Part shown: positions 32,938 through 41,413 of the stretch, piece by piece | How the letters are laid out: every line of letters begins with the position of its first letter | Numbering within the stretch: the stretch's first letter is position 1 | Assembly: GCF_002258785.1 (NCBI RefSeq) | Contig: NZ_NOYI01000027.1 | Coordinates: 248,001 to 312,000 of the forward strand | DNA from: Rhodococcus sp. 06-235-1A | GTDB taxonomy: Bacteria; Actinomycetota; Actinomycetes; Mycobacteriales; Mycobacteriaceae | Direction of reading: 5' to 3' | Length of the DNA stretch: 64,000 nucleotides | Position numbers and translations under genes: made by a program | Notes under the pieces: model-generated | Database searches by the model: none | The model's input: only the letters and a program-made list of their open reading frames with translations | Told to the model about the DNA's origin: nothing

Positions 32938-34392
32938 GTGGTTGCATTCGGACTCATCGACGAGTGGGAGCCCACTCCAGGACTCCTCACCACGTGGTCG
33001 CCTACCGACGCTTCACGGGCCGCTGCCGCAGCTGCACCCGTCCACCCGGCACGCCCCTCGCACATACAGCAGGCATACCTCGAGGCCGCATACCGCAACC
33101 GAGGATCGTCCTTCCGCTTCTCCCGACTGTGCCTCGTCACGTTCCGCATCGAAGGAAAGTTGGACGCTGCGGCGATGGGACGAGCGTTCAATACGTTTGT
33201 CAAGCGCCATGATTCGTTCTCGAGTTGGTTCGAGACGACGTCGACCGGATCGGTGCGCCACGTCGTCGACGTCGACGACATCGCGCTGGAGGCGACTGCC
33301 TTCGGTATGCCCTCGGATGCGGCCGACATCCGTCGGCACGTCGAGGACACCACCCCTGGTCCGGAGAGTTGGGACTGCTTCTCCTTCGGGACGATCGAGC
33401 ACGACGACCATTTCGTGGTGTATGCAGCGGTCGATCACCTCGACACCGACGGCATCTCACAGGCGCTGACGTACTACGAACTGCGACAGCTCTATCGCAA
33501 CGCGGTGACAGGGGAGTCCGACGGACTGTTCACCCCGGGCAGCTACGTCGAGTACTGCACGCGTGAGCGTACCGAGAGCGACACCACGACCCTGGAGTCC
33601 GCGGCCGTGCGTACCTGGATCGACCTGGTGACGGACAACGGAGGCGACCTTCCGACGTTCCCACTTCCGCTGGGACGCAACAGTGTCGACTACACCAGAA
33701 CGTCGCACAGCTCGTTTCCACTGTTCGACGGCGCGAAGGCCCAGGCGGTCGACGAGGCATGTGCGGGAGTGGGGGCGAAGTTCATCGGAGGCATCTTCGC
33801 CGCGGCGGCCTTGGCGGAATACGAGTTGGCCGGCCGAAACAGCTACCTGGGTCTGACGCCCAAGAGCACTCGAACTCTGCCGGGCGAATTCGCCTCGATC
33901 GGATGGTTCTCGAGTCTCGTTCCCGTGAAGTTCGAACTGGGTTCGCAACCGACTTTCCTCGGCCTCGCGGTCGTTGCTCAGCAGGCATTCGACTCCGGGA
34001 AGCTGCTGGCGAACACCTCCTACCACCGAGTTCTCGAATTGGTCGGTCCGGAACACGGAATCACCACCCAACCGGGTTGGACTGCCCCGATGATCTCGTA
34101 CGTCGACGTCCGAAAGCTGCCGGGTGAAGCCGAACTCGACGCGGCCGGGGCCGGGCTGTACGGAAACCGCGGAAGCTCGGAAGAGGTCTTCATGTGGATC
34201 AACCGATTCGAAGATCACACCGGCGTGGAATTTCTGTACCCGGGAACCGACGAGGCAGATCGCTCGATCGATCTCTACTTCGCCAAGATCTTCGAGATCT
34301 TCACCGCCGTGGTCGAATCGGGCGATTACGTACCGCAGGTCCCCGACGCAAGTACCTTCGCGCGCGAGCTTCCGGACGTCAGCAGGGTATGA
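32938..34392 (+). CDS. PapA-like condensation-domain acyltransferase
   Basis: About 484 residues with a condensation/CoA-dependent acyltransferase fold. It starts FGLIDEWEPTPGLLTTW and has the HxxxDG catalytic motif in AVDHLDTDGISQAL near residue 167. Two-domain signatures include RIEGKLDAAAMGRAF and GFFA-like GGIFAAAALAEYELA. In mycobacteria, PapA proteins of this size (PapA1-A3) acylate trehalose-based or polyketide lipids. GTG 32938 is the best start: it has GAAAGG upstream and gives the family N-terminus. The stop overlaps the MFS start by 4 nt. Acyl donor and acceptor are not visible in sequence. Confidence 0.8.
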   Translation: MVAFGLIDEWEPTPGLLTTWSPTDASRAAAAAAPVHPARPSHIQQAYLEAAYRNRGSSFRFSRLCLVTFRIEGKLDAAAMGRAFNTFVKRHDSFSSWFETTSTGSVRHVVDVDDIALEATAFGMPSDAADIRRHVEDTTPGPESWDCFSFGTIEHDDHFVVYAAVDHLDTDGISQALTYYELRQLYRNAVTGESDGLFTPGSYVEYCTRERTESDTTTLESAAVRTWIDLVTDNGGDLPTFPLPLGRNSVDYTRTSHSSFPLFDGAKAQAVDEACAGVGAKFIGGIFAAAALAEYELAGRNSYLGLTPKSTRTLPGEFASIGWFSSLVPVKFELGSQPTFLGLAVVAQQAFDSGKLLANTSYHRVLELVGPEHGITTQPGWTAPMISYVDVRKLPGEAELDAAGAGLYGNRGSSEEVFMWINRFEDHTGVEFLYPGTDEADRSIDLYFAKIFEIFTAVVESGDYVPQVPDASTFARELPDVSRV

Positions 34393-35840
34393 CGCTCCGA
34401 CGCAGCGGCTCGTGGATGACGCTGTGCGCCTGTTTGTTGGCAGTCACGATGCAGATGCTCGACGTCACCGCCGTCACCGTTGCGCTGCCCACGATCGCCA
34501 CCGACCTCGACGGAACCGGCGCACAGCAAGTCTGGGTGCCAGCGGCGTATCTGTTGGCATTCGCGTGCGCGCTCCTCACGATGGCGAGAACAGGTGAGGT
34601 GTTCGGGCGTAGAAACACGTTCGTCGTCGGCACTGCGCTGTTCGCGTCGACCTCGGTGCTGTGCGCGTACGCACCCACCATCGAGCTGCTGATCTTCGGT
34701 CGCGTTCTGCAAGGGGTTGCGGGCGCGGCCATGTCGGCCCAGACCGTGGCCATCGTGACCGGAGCGTACTCCGGTGCACGGCGTACCACCGCGTTCGCTT
34801 TGTACGGTGGCGTCGCAGGGATCGCCGGTCTGGCCGGGCCGTCCGTCGGTGCGGTCCTTCTTCACCTCGATATCCTCGGAACAGGTTGGCGGGCAATATT
34901 TCTGATCAACGTACCGATCGCAGCAGCGGCGATAGTTCTCGGCCGTAGGTACGTCTGCGCCGGCTCAGGAAAGAAACGGTCGGGTGGCAGATTCGATCCG
35001 ATCGGGGTTGCTTTGTGGTCGATGGGCGCCGTGCTGATCGTGTACCCCATCATGACGAGCTCGAGCCTGATGGCTGCAGCACCCGCTATGGGCATCGGGC
35101 TGGTTCTACTGTCCGTGTTCGCCGTGTGGGAACGGCACAGGACTGCGGCAGGTGCACATGCGATGGTCGATACCCGCATCTTCGCCGAGCGGGGCTTCAC
35201 CTACGGTTGCGTCGTCTCTGCGCTGGTGTACGCCACTTTCACAGGATTCGTTCTGACGATGTCGGTGACGTTGCAGACCGGACTCGGTGACAGCGCGTCG
35301 ACGGTGGGAGCCATCACGATCCCCTTCGCGCTCGGAGCCGTCGTGGCGTCACTGGCCGCGCCGATACTGTTCCGGCGCTGGGACTCTCGTGTGGTAGCGG
35401 TAGGTGCGGCGACGATGGGAGCATCTCTGTTCGTCCTCGGTAGCGCCGCCGACCACCTCGATCGGCCCGGCTTTCCGTGGTCGCTGACCATCCCACTGAT
35501 TCTGGTCGGGGCAGGGTTGGGATCGGTGATCGCTCCGTTGCAGAGCACCATCGTCGCCGGGGTGAGCCCCGACGCCATCGGTTCTGCGTCGGGGATCATG
35601 CCGACGGTCCAACAGGTCGGGTCGGCTGTGGGTACTGCGGTCACCGGTGCCGTGTATTTCGCGATGCTCCCCGCACAGGCCGTTGCATCCGATCATCTGG
35701 CCGCACAGCAGAACGTGCTGTTCGGACTGGCAGCGACCATGGCCGTGGCCACTGCTGTCGCGATGGCATTGCCACGAGGCGACCGAGTGGTCACCGAACA
35801 CGTGCGAGAGGCCGTGACGACGCCCCAGAGGTCGCCGTGA
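34389..35840 (+). CDS. DHA2-type MFS exporter (EmrB/QacA-like)
   Basis: A 483-residue protein with about 14 predicted transmembrane helices, characteristic of DHA2 MFS drug exporters. LLAVTMQMLDVTAVTVALP opens helix 1, RTGEVFGRRNTFVVG is motif A, LIFGRVLQGVAGAAMSAQ is motif B-like, and PSVGAVLLHLDILGTGWRAI is motif C-like. It probably exports a hydrophobic product. Its ATG overlaps the acyltransferase stop (ATGA), so acylation and export are linked. Exporter of the acyltransferase product is inference. Confidence 0.85.
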   Translation: MTLRRSGSWMTLCACLLAVTMQMLDVTAVTVALPTIATDLDGTGAQQVWVPAAYLLAFACALLTMARTGEVFGRRNTFVVGTALFASTSVLCAYAPTIELLIFGRVLQGVAGAAMSAQTVAIVTGAYSGARRTTAFALYGGVAGIAGLAGPSVGAVLLHLDILGTGWRAIFLINVPIAAAAIVLGRRYVCAGSGKKRSGGRFDPIGVALWSMGAVLIVYPIMTSSSLMAAAPAMGIGLVLLSVFAVWERHRTAAGAHAMVDTRIFAERGFTYGCVVSALVYATFTGFVLTMSVTLQTGLGDSASTVGAITIPFALGAVVASLAAPILFRRWDSRVVAVGAATMGASLFVLGSAADHLDRPGFPWSLTIPLILVGAGLGSVIAPLQSTIVAGVSPDAIGSASGIMPTVQQVGSAVGTAVTGAVYFAMLPAQAVASDHLAAQQNVLFGLAATMAVATAVAMALPRGDRVVTEHVREAVTTPQRSP

Positions 35841-35947
35841 CCGGCAGTCCGTCGAACGACGAGCATCGACCCGAAAAAAATGACGCAAGACAGTCCCCGG
35901 TTCGACCAACGGCCCGGGTCCAGAGGAAATCGAGAAGAGCTTTCATC

Positions 35948-37156
35948 ATGCGCCGCACCCTGTTGACCCTGACGACCGCCGTCGGACTGATGTCGATGTT
36001 GTTCGTCACTGCACCTCACGCATCGGCTGCGCCCACCGATCCGACACCGGTGCCCGGCACGCTCTATGCGGCGGCCGCGGACCTGACCGGCAAGAACAAC
36101 GGTGATGTGGTTGCGAACAGACGCTTTTCGAGTCCCCTGTACCCGGGCGCCGACATCTGGCAGATCCAGTACCGATCGTCCGACTCCAGAGGAGACGCGA
36201 TCGCTGCCGTGACGACCGTGCTGGCGCCGGCGAACCGCGCACCCGGTGGGCCGCTGCTGTCGTATCAGCCGTTCGTCAACGCTCTCGGATTGCAATGCGC
36301 GCCATCGGAATCACTGTTCGGGGCCGATCCGACGACCGGTGTGCAGGAGCGCGAATTTCTCAACCTGGCCTTGATGCGTGGCTGGTCGGTGGCAGTCCCG
36401 GACCACCTCGGCCCCAAGAGTGCCTATGGCGCAGCCAAGCTCGGCGGTCAGATCACGCTCGACGGCATCCGCGCCGCGCAGCGTGTTCCCGAACTCGGAC
36501 TGTCGACCAGTCCGGTCGGAATGGCCGGGTACTCGGGTGGTGGAATGGCGACGGCGTGGGCCGCGGCGCTCGCTCCGAGCTATGCACCCGAGCTGAACAT
36601 CGTCGGTGCCGCAGCCGGAGGGGTGCCGGCCGATCTGGACAACATCGCTCGCGCGTTGGGCTTCCAACCGCACCAGGCATTCGGGCTCGCGTTTGCCGCG
36701 GCGATCGGACTCGAACGCGAGTACCCCGACCGTCTACCGATCACGGCTCAGCTCAATCCCACCGGTCTGGCGTTGAAGGATCAGGTCTCGAATGCGTGCA
36801 CACCGGTGATTCTTGCCACCGGAGCCTTCAAGAGCGCACTGGCGGTCTCGACCAATACGTCGTTGGTGGACAGCCCGGAGGCACAGCAGATCATCGACGA
36901 GAACAGTTTGGTGAAGTATCCGGGCGTTCCCACCGCACCCACGCTTCTGTGGGGTAGCGACAACGACCCGCTCATTCCCATCGCTGCGTTGCGGGACACT
37001 GCTGCGCGGTACTGCGCGAGCGGGGCGACACTGCAGTTCGACGTCGTTCATGCCCCGCAGCACATTCAGGCGGCATTCGAGGGTCTGCCCGCCGCGCTCA
37101 CATTCCTGGACAACAGGTTTCGGGATGTCGCGCCGCCGACGAACTGCCTCCGATGA
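35948..37156 (+). CDS. Secreted LIP-family lipase 1
   Basis: A 402-residue secreted lipase of the LIP (Candida lipase A-like) family. The signal peptide is LTLTTAVGLMSMLFVTAPHA followed by SAAPTDP. The body has LYPGADIWQIQYRSSDSRGD, GPLLSYQPFVNALG and WSVAVPDHLGPKSAYGA. The nucleophile is in MAGYSGGGMATAW and the acid in LLWGSDNDPLIP. The first ATG with a good signal sequence is 35948. It is a clear paralogue of the lipase at 38967, which sits on the other side of the CocE-like gene. It ends overlapping that gene's ATG by 4 nt. Confidence 0.86.
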   Translation: MRRTLLTLTTAVGLMSMLFVTAPHASAAPTDPTPVPGTLYAAAADLTGKNNGDVVANRRFSSPLYPGADIWQIQYRSSDSRGDAIAAVTTVLAPANRAPGGPLLSYQPFVNALGLQCAPSESLFGADPTTGVQEREFLNLALMRGWSVAVPDHLGPKSAYGAAKLGGQITLDGIRAAQRVPELGLSTSPVGMAGYSGGGMATAWAAALAPSYAPELNIVGAAAGGVPADLDNIARALGFQPHQAFGLAFAAAIGLEREYPDRLPITAQLNPTGLALKDQVSNACTPVILATGAFKSALAVSTNTSLVDSPEAQQIIDENSLVKYPGVPTAPTLLWGSDNDPLIPIAALRDTAARYCASGATLQFDVVHAPQHIQAAFEGLPAALTFLDNRFRDVAPPTNCLR

Positions 37157-38904
37157 GGGGATTCGCAACGGTCGTCGGTGCCACCACGACCGCGTTGGTC
37201 GTGGCCATGGCACCCGCTCACGCCGCGGAGCTTCCGGTGCTGGCCCCGCAATCGTTCGGCGACTTCTCGGTCCAGACCCGATATTTCGATGTCGCAGTGG
37301 GTCCCGAGCGAGATCAGCACTGCACCGTGGTGGGTGACATCTACGTTCCTAGCGATCTCGGACCCGATCGCCGGGCTCCGGCAATCCTGACCAGCCACGG
37401 TTTCGGCGGATCCAAGGACGACCAAGCCGGTGCCGCGGCGAGGTTCGCGACCCACGGCTACGTGGTGCTGTCGTACTCGGCGCTCGGATTCGGCGGTTCG
37501 ACGTGCAAGATCTACTTCGCCGATCCGGACTTCGACGGCGTCGCCGCCTCCGCCCTCATCGGCTATCTGGCCGGCGACAACGAAGGAGCGTTCCTCGATC
37601 CTGCGCGCACGAAGCAGGCACCGGCCCTCGATGTCGTGCAGCTCGACGGCCCCGACGATCCGCGCGTCGGGTATCTCGGCGGATCCTACGCCGGCGCAAC
37701 GGGATTGGCGACGGCATCGGTGGATCCGCGACTGGACACCGTCGCGTCGATGATCACGTGGAACGATCTGGCTCGCTCCATGGCACCGGACGGAGCCGGG
37801 CGCAGGTCTGTCGGCCCGGTCAAGAGCGTCTTCGGTTCTGCCTTTCTCGCGGCCGGTGCCATCCTCACCGGGCCGGGCGGGTATGCGGCCGATCCGGCGC
37901 GGGCCGATGGCTGCCCCAACTACGCCCAGTGGGTGTGCGACGCTGCATCCGCCTTCGCTGCCAATCGCGAACCGGAGCCGGCCACTCTCGAGGCGATGCG
38001 TCACGTCTCACCCGTGGACTATCTCGATCGCGTCGATGTCCCGGTGTTGCTCACGCAGGGCCAGAAGGATTCGTTGTTCAGCCTCGACGAGGCGGCCGCC
38101 ACCTACGAGACCTTGCGTTCGCGTGGCGTCGAGACGTCCATGATCTGGCACTCGTGGGGACACAACGATCGGAAGGGGTATCCGGGGGAGTTCGACATCA
38201 AGGCTCCCGACCCGTTCACTCAGCACGAAGCGGCACTGGTGGGCAACTGGCTGGACCGACACCTCAAGGATCGCGACGTCGACCCAGGGCCGGCATTCAC
38301 CTATTTCCGGGATTGGGTGCCCTACAGCGGCGTCGCGTCACCGGCCTACGAAGAATCGGACACATTTCCTGTCGGTGCCAGGCGCACATTCGACTTGGCC
38401 GATGGCACATTGTCCGAAGGTGTCGCCTCGAACAACGCATGGACACAGACGATTCGGGATGCGGGATCGTCGACGCACACCACCTTGGGGCTTCCGAGCA
38501 TTGCCGCTGAGGTTCCCGTTCCTCGGGTCTCGATACCCGGTTCCGTCGCGGCCTGGACAACCGCGCCGCTGAACGAACCCGTCGACGTCGTCGGCGCACC
38601 GGAACTGTCCATCAACCCCACGGTGTCCGGGCCCGCGACGGTCTACGTCACCGTGCTCGACGTTGCACCGAACGGTGCGCGGAGTCCGATTCACGGACTC
38701 GTCGCACCCGCCGTTCTCACCGGATCCTCGGACCCGGTGACGATCTCGCTGCCCAGCATCGTCCACCGATTCGACCGTGGACACAGCATCGCCCTCGAGA
38801 TCACGGCATCGGACCCCTCCTTCGCCGGTGGGCCCGGCCCGGCGGACGTCACCGTCTCCTCGACCGACCGGATCAACCAACTCTCCTTGCCCACCGTGAC
38901 ATGA
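37153..38904 (+). CDS. Secreted CocE/NonD-like (S15) hydrolase
   Basis: A 583-residue secreted protein. The signal is FATVVGATTTALVVAMAPAHA. The alpha/beta hydrolase domain has PAILTSHGFGGSKDDQAGAA, YVVLSYSALGFGGSTCK and the nucleophile YLGGSYAGATGLA near residue 178. WHSWGHNDRKGY supplies the histidine region. A C-terminal beta-sandwich (VDVVGAPELSINPTVSGPAT) is the X-Pro dipeptidyl-peptidase C-terminal domain. Family members cleave esters or X-Pro peptide bonds. Its ATG overlaps the lipase stop (ATGA). Which bond it acts on is unknown. Confidence 0.84.
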   Translation: MRGFATVVGATTTALVVAMAPAHAAELPVLAPQSFGDFSVQTRYFDVAVGPERDQHCTVVGDIYVPSDLGPDRRAPAILTSHGFGGSKDDQAGAAARFATHGYVVLSYSALGFGGSTCKIYFADPDFDGVAASALIGYLAGDNEGAFLDPARTKQAPALDVVQLDGPDDPRVGYLGGSYAGATGLATASVDPRLDTVASMITWNDLARSMAPDGAGRRSVGPVKSVFGSAFLAAGAILTGPGGYAADPARADGCPNYAQWVCDAASAFAANREPEPATLEAMRHVSPVDYLDRVDVPVLLTQGQKDSLFSLDEAAATYETLRSRGVETSMIWHSWGHNDRKGYPGEFDIKAPDPFTQHEAALVGNWLDRHLKDRDVDPGPAFTYFRDWVPYSGVASPAYEESDTFPVGARRTFDLADGTLSEGVASNNAWTQTIRDAGSSTHTTLGLPSIAAEVPVPRVSIPGSVAAWTTAPLNEPVDVVGAPELSINPTVSGPATVYVTVLDVAPNGARSPIHGLVAPAVLTGSSDPVTISLPSIVHRFDRGHSIALEITASDPSFAGGPGPADVTVSSTDRINQLSLPTVT

Positions 38905-38966
38905 CAAAACCGTGCCATGAAAACAGTGCTGTGACACTTCGATCAGATATCTCCGAAAGGCTCGCC

Positions 38967-40169
38967 GTGATCCGAAAATTCTTTTCCCTGGGTTCCATTC
39001 TGGTGGCCCTCTGTGCGTCCCTGTTCACCACGGGCGCAATAGCTTCGGCAGCTCCCGCGCCGACAATTCCCGATCCGGACGTCTTCTACGCGGCACCGGC
39101 AGACATAGCCGATCACGCGCCGGGTGACATCCTCGCCAGCCGCCGAGCCGACGCATGGATGTATCCCAACACCGACATCTGGCAGCTCAAGTACCGGTCG
39201 ACCAACTCGGCCGGGGCTCCCGTTGCCGCAGTGACCACCGTGCTCATGCCCCGAGGCAGAGGTGCGGGAACGCCGCTCGTGTCGTATCAAGCAGTGATCA
39301 ACGCTCTGGGTGTCAAATGTGCACCGTCGCATGGTCTTTTCACGTACGAGATCGGTGAAGCTCCCAGCCTGTATCTGGGAATGGTCGCTCGTGGTTGGGC
39401 TGTCGCGGTTCCGGATTACCTCGGGCCCAACGGTGCCTACGGCGCTGCCGAATACGAAGGCCGCTTGACACTCGACGGCGTTCGGGCCGTGCAGAACTTC
39501 GAGCAGTTGCCGCTGAAGGACAGCCCCGTCGCTCTGCTCGGTTACTCCGGCGGCGCCCTGGCGACATCGTGGGCCGGCGCAATGGCACCTACCTACGCCC
39601 CCGAGTTGAACATCGTGGCCAGCGTTCAGGGCGGAATTCCGGCCGACCTGGAACTGATCGCAAAGAACCTGGGCTACAGCCCGATTCCGCATCCCGCCTT
39701 CGGAATGGCGCTGGCGGCATCTCTGGGACTCGAACGTGAATACCCGACCGAGTTCCCCGTCTCGGAGAACCTCAACGCGGCGGGTCTGGCATTGCGAGAT
39801 CAGGTGAGCAACCAATGCAGGCGGCCCATCATCATCGGCGGAGCGTTCAAGAGCGCGCGGGATCTGTCGAACGTCGACATCGCATCGCTGCCGTCTGCTC
39901 AGGCGGTGTTGAAGAAGAACAGTCTCGTCGACTACGAAGGCGTTCCGACGGCCCCGGTGTACATGTGGCAGGGAATCAACGACTTCATCACCCCGTTCGC
40001 GCCGGTGAAAGAGACGGTCGATCGCTACTGCGCAGCCGGTGCCACCGTCCAGTTCCGGGCCTACCCGTTTGCCGAGCACTTCAGCGGATCGCTCGTCGGA
40101 CTGCCCGAGGCGTACGCCTACGTGGACGCGCGATTCCGAGGTGAGCCGGCACCGTCGAATTGCGCGTAG
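38967..40169 (+). CDS. Secreted LIP-family lipase 2
   Basis: About 400 residues, a paralogue of the lipase at 35948. It has a signal peptide (FFSLGSILVALCASLFTTGA), MYPNTDIWQLKYRSTNS, TPLVSYQAVINALGVKCAPS, WAVAVPDYLGPNGAYGAAE and nucleophile LLGYSGGALATSWAGA. GTG 38967 is preferred, with GAAAGG 8 bp upstream and a proper signal sequence; ATG 38901 would add 22 residues before the signal and overlaps the upstream stop. It ends the operon, before a strong terminator at 40214. Confidence 0.86.
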   Translation: MIRKFFSLGSILVALCASLFTTGAIASAAPAPTIPDPDVFYAAPADIADHAPGDILASRRADAWMYPNTDIWQLKYRSTNSAGAPVAAVTTVLMPRGRGAGTPLVSYQAVINALGVKCAPSHGLFTYEIGEAPSLYLGMVARGWAVAVPDYLGPNGAYGAAEYEGRLTLDGVRAVQNFEQLPLKDSPVALLGYSGGALATSWAGAMAPTYAPELNIVASVQGGIPADLELIAKNLGYSPIPHPAFGMALAASLGLEREYPTEFPVSENLNAAGLALRDQVSNQCRRPIIIGGAFKSARDLSNVDIASLPSAQAVLKKNSLVDYEGVPTAPVYMWQGINDFITPFAPVKETVDRYCAAGATVQFRAYPFAEHFSGSLVGLPEAYAYVDARFRGEPAPSNCA

Positions 40170-40213
40170 TCACCGGACGCGCCACGTAGGTTCCACGACC
40201 TCACACCTTCTTT

Positions 40214-40261
40214 GACGACTGCGCGCCCTTGCTCTGAAGTGAGCGGGGGCGCGCAGTCGTC
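40214..40261 (+). terminator. Terminator ending the acyltransferase-lipase operon
   Basis: GACGACTGCGCGCCC (40214-40228) pairs perfectly with GGGCGCGCAGTCGTC (40247-40261) across an 18-nt loop. It starts 45 bp after the lipase-2 stop and precedes the DUF3558 gene. Confidence 0.85.
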
Positions 40262-40309
40262 AGTAGGGGTGTGAGGTTGTTGTGATCGGTGGAACCGACG
40301 CGATGTTCG

Positions 40310-40888
40310 ATGCGTCGAACAGATGTGAGCAGAACTCGGTGGACGGTGGCGGGTGTGGCCGCGGTGATGGTTCTGGTCGCCGGATGTGGCAACTCGACGT
40401 CGAGCGCGCCCGTGGCGGATTCGCCGACGTCGGTGGTTACTGCGCCGGTACCGAGTGAGCCGTGGGATCCGTGCACCATCCCCAACAGTGCTGTCGAGGC
40501 CGCGGGACTGGATGTGGAGAGTAAGACGTCGACGTTGGTCGGAGACAGGCCGATCTCCACCGATTGGATGATCTGTTCCTGGAGGAACCCTGACCCAGGC
40601 TCCTGGTATTTCCTCGGAGTGTTCTCCTCGGACCACGATCTCGCGTATCTGGAGGGAAACGATCAGTTCGGTGACTTCACCGTGGTCGACAGCGCCGGGG
40701 CCGTGCAGTTCCAGCGAACTGCGAACTACGAGGAGGTCAGCTGCGGTATCGCGTACGAAGTAGTTGGGGGAATTGTCTACTTCATTCTCGACGGGCGGGC
40801 TTCGAGAGAGCCTCGGGGCGATCCATGTGTCGAAGTCGAACGGCTTGGAAGTGCGCTCCGTTCATCGTTGCCACCGTCGAACCGATAG
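40310..40888 (+). CDS. DUF3558-type lipoprotein
   Basis: About 192 residues. A signal with lipobox VAAVMVLVAGC is followed by a Ser/Thr/Pro linker. The mature domain has DPCTIPNSAVEAAGLD, WMICSWRNPDPGSWYFLG and CVEVERLGSAL. Paired cysteines and the DPC start fit DUF3558 lipoproteins, which are abundant in Nocardia and Rhodococcus and lack a known function. ATG 40310 is chosen; no strong ribosome site is visible. Third-position GC is visibly lower than in the flanking genes. A small ORF follows 13 bp later. Confidence 0.75.
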   Translation: MRRTDVSRTRWTVAGVAAVMVLVAGCGNSTSSAPVADSPTSVVTAPVPSEPWDPCTIPNSAVEAAGLDVESKTSTLVGDRPISTDWMICSWRNPDPGSWYFLGVFSSDHDLAYLEGNDQFGDFTVVDSAGAVQFQRTANYEEVSCGIAYEVVGGIVYFILDGRASREPRGDPCVEVERLGSALRSSLPPSNR

Positions 40889-40901
40889 TCAGGGGCAGCT
40901 T

Positions 40902-41303
40902 GTGAGTTCAGGTCCGAATGAGCTTGGGACTGCGATGCTGACGTGGCGGGAATTGGCCACGCAGGCTGAGTCGGGTCAGCTGGAAATCCCGGAGGGCGTC
41001 GCGTTCCAGTGCGACAAAGTGTGTGCAGACTACATACTGCATCTCGAGTTGATGCTGGAGAAGACGAAGTGGTTGGTCGACGTCCGCGCATTCGGCACTC
41101 TTCCTTCTGCTCAGCAGTTGGGTGCGAAGTTCAAGAGACTTGCGGATGGTGAAGAGCGTTCGGCGGCTGTGTCCATTCGTCAGCACATCGAGGTCATCGA
41201 ATTGATGCGATCGGTGTTCCGTCGCTATTTCGTCGAGACCGAAGAGGTCGATCGGAGTGTGGGAGCTCGGGTCAGCGATATCGGAGCAACTCTGGGGGAG
41301 TAG
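40902..41303 (+). CDS. Small helical protein of unknown function downstream of DUF3558 gene
   Basis: A 133-residue protein starting at GTG 40902, 13 bp after the lipoprotein stop and with AGGGGC upstream. It has no signal sequence. It is mostly helical and contains EIPEGVAFQCDKVCADYILH, WLVDVRAFGTLPSAQQLGAK and RQHIEVIELMRSVFRRYFVE. The length and coiled helices recall WXG100-like or ESX-associated small proteins, but no WXG motif is present, so I assign no family. Base composition is AT-richer than the backbone genes. Confidence 0.6.
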   Translation: MSSGPNELGTAMLTWRELATQAESGQLEIPEGVAFQCDKVCADYILHLELMLEKTKWLVDVRAFGTLPSAQQLGAKFKRLADGEERSAAVSIRQHIEVIELMRSVFRRYFVETEEVDRSVGARVSDIGATLGE

Positions 41304-41413
41304 GTCCGGGAAACCATCGCGCCACCCGTCGAACATGTCCGAAATGTCCATGAACCAACTCCGGCAACACAATCGAGACAACACTGACGAATCGGATGAC
41401 CTAGTCTGCGATC

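Noticed and set aside
31859..33469. Plus-strand open frame of 536 codons spanning the mycolyltransferase and the acyltransferase start
   Set aside because: It runs antisense to a convincing Ag85-like protein and out of frame with the acyltransferase, so it is a shadow.
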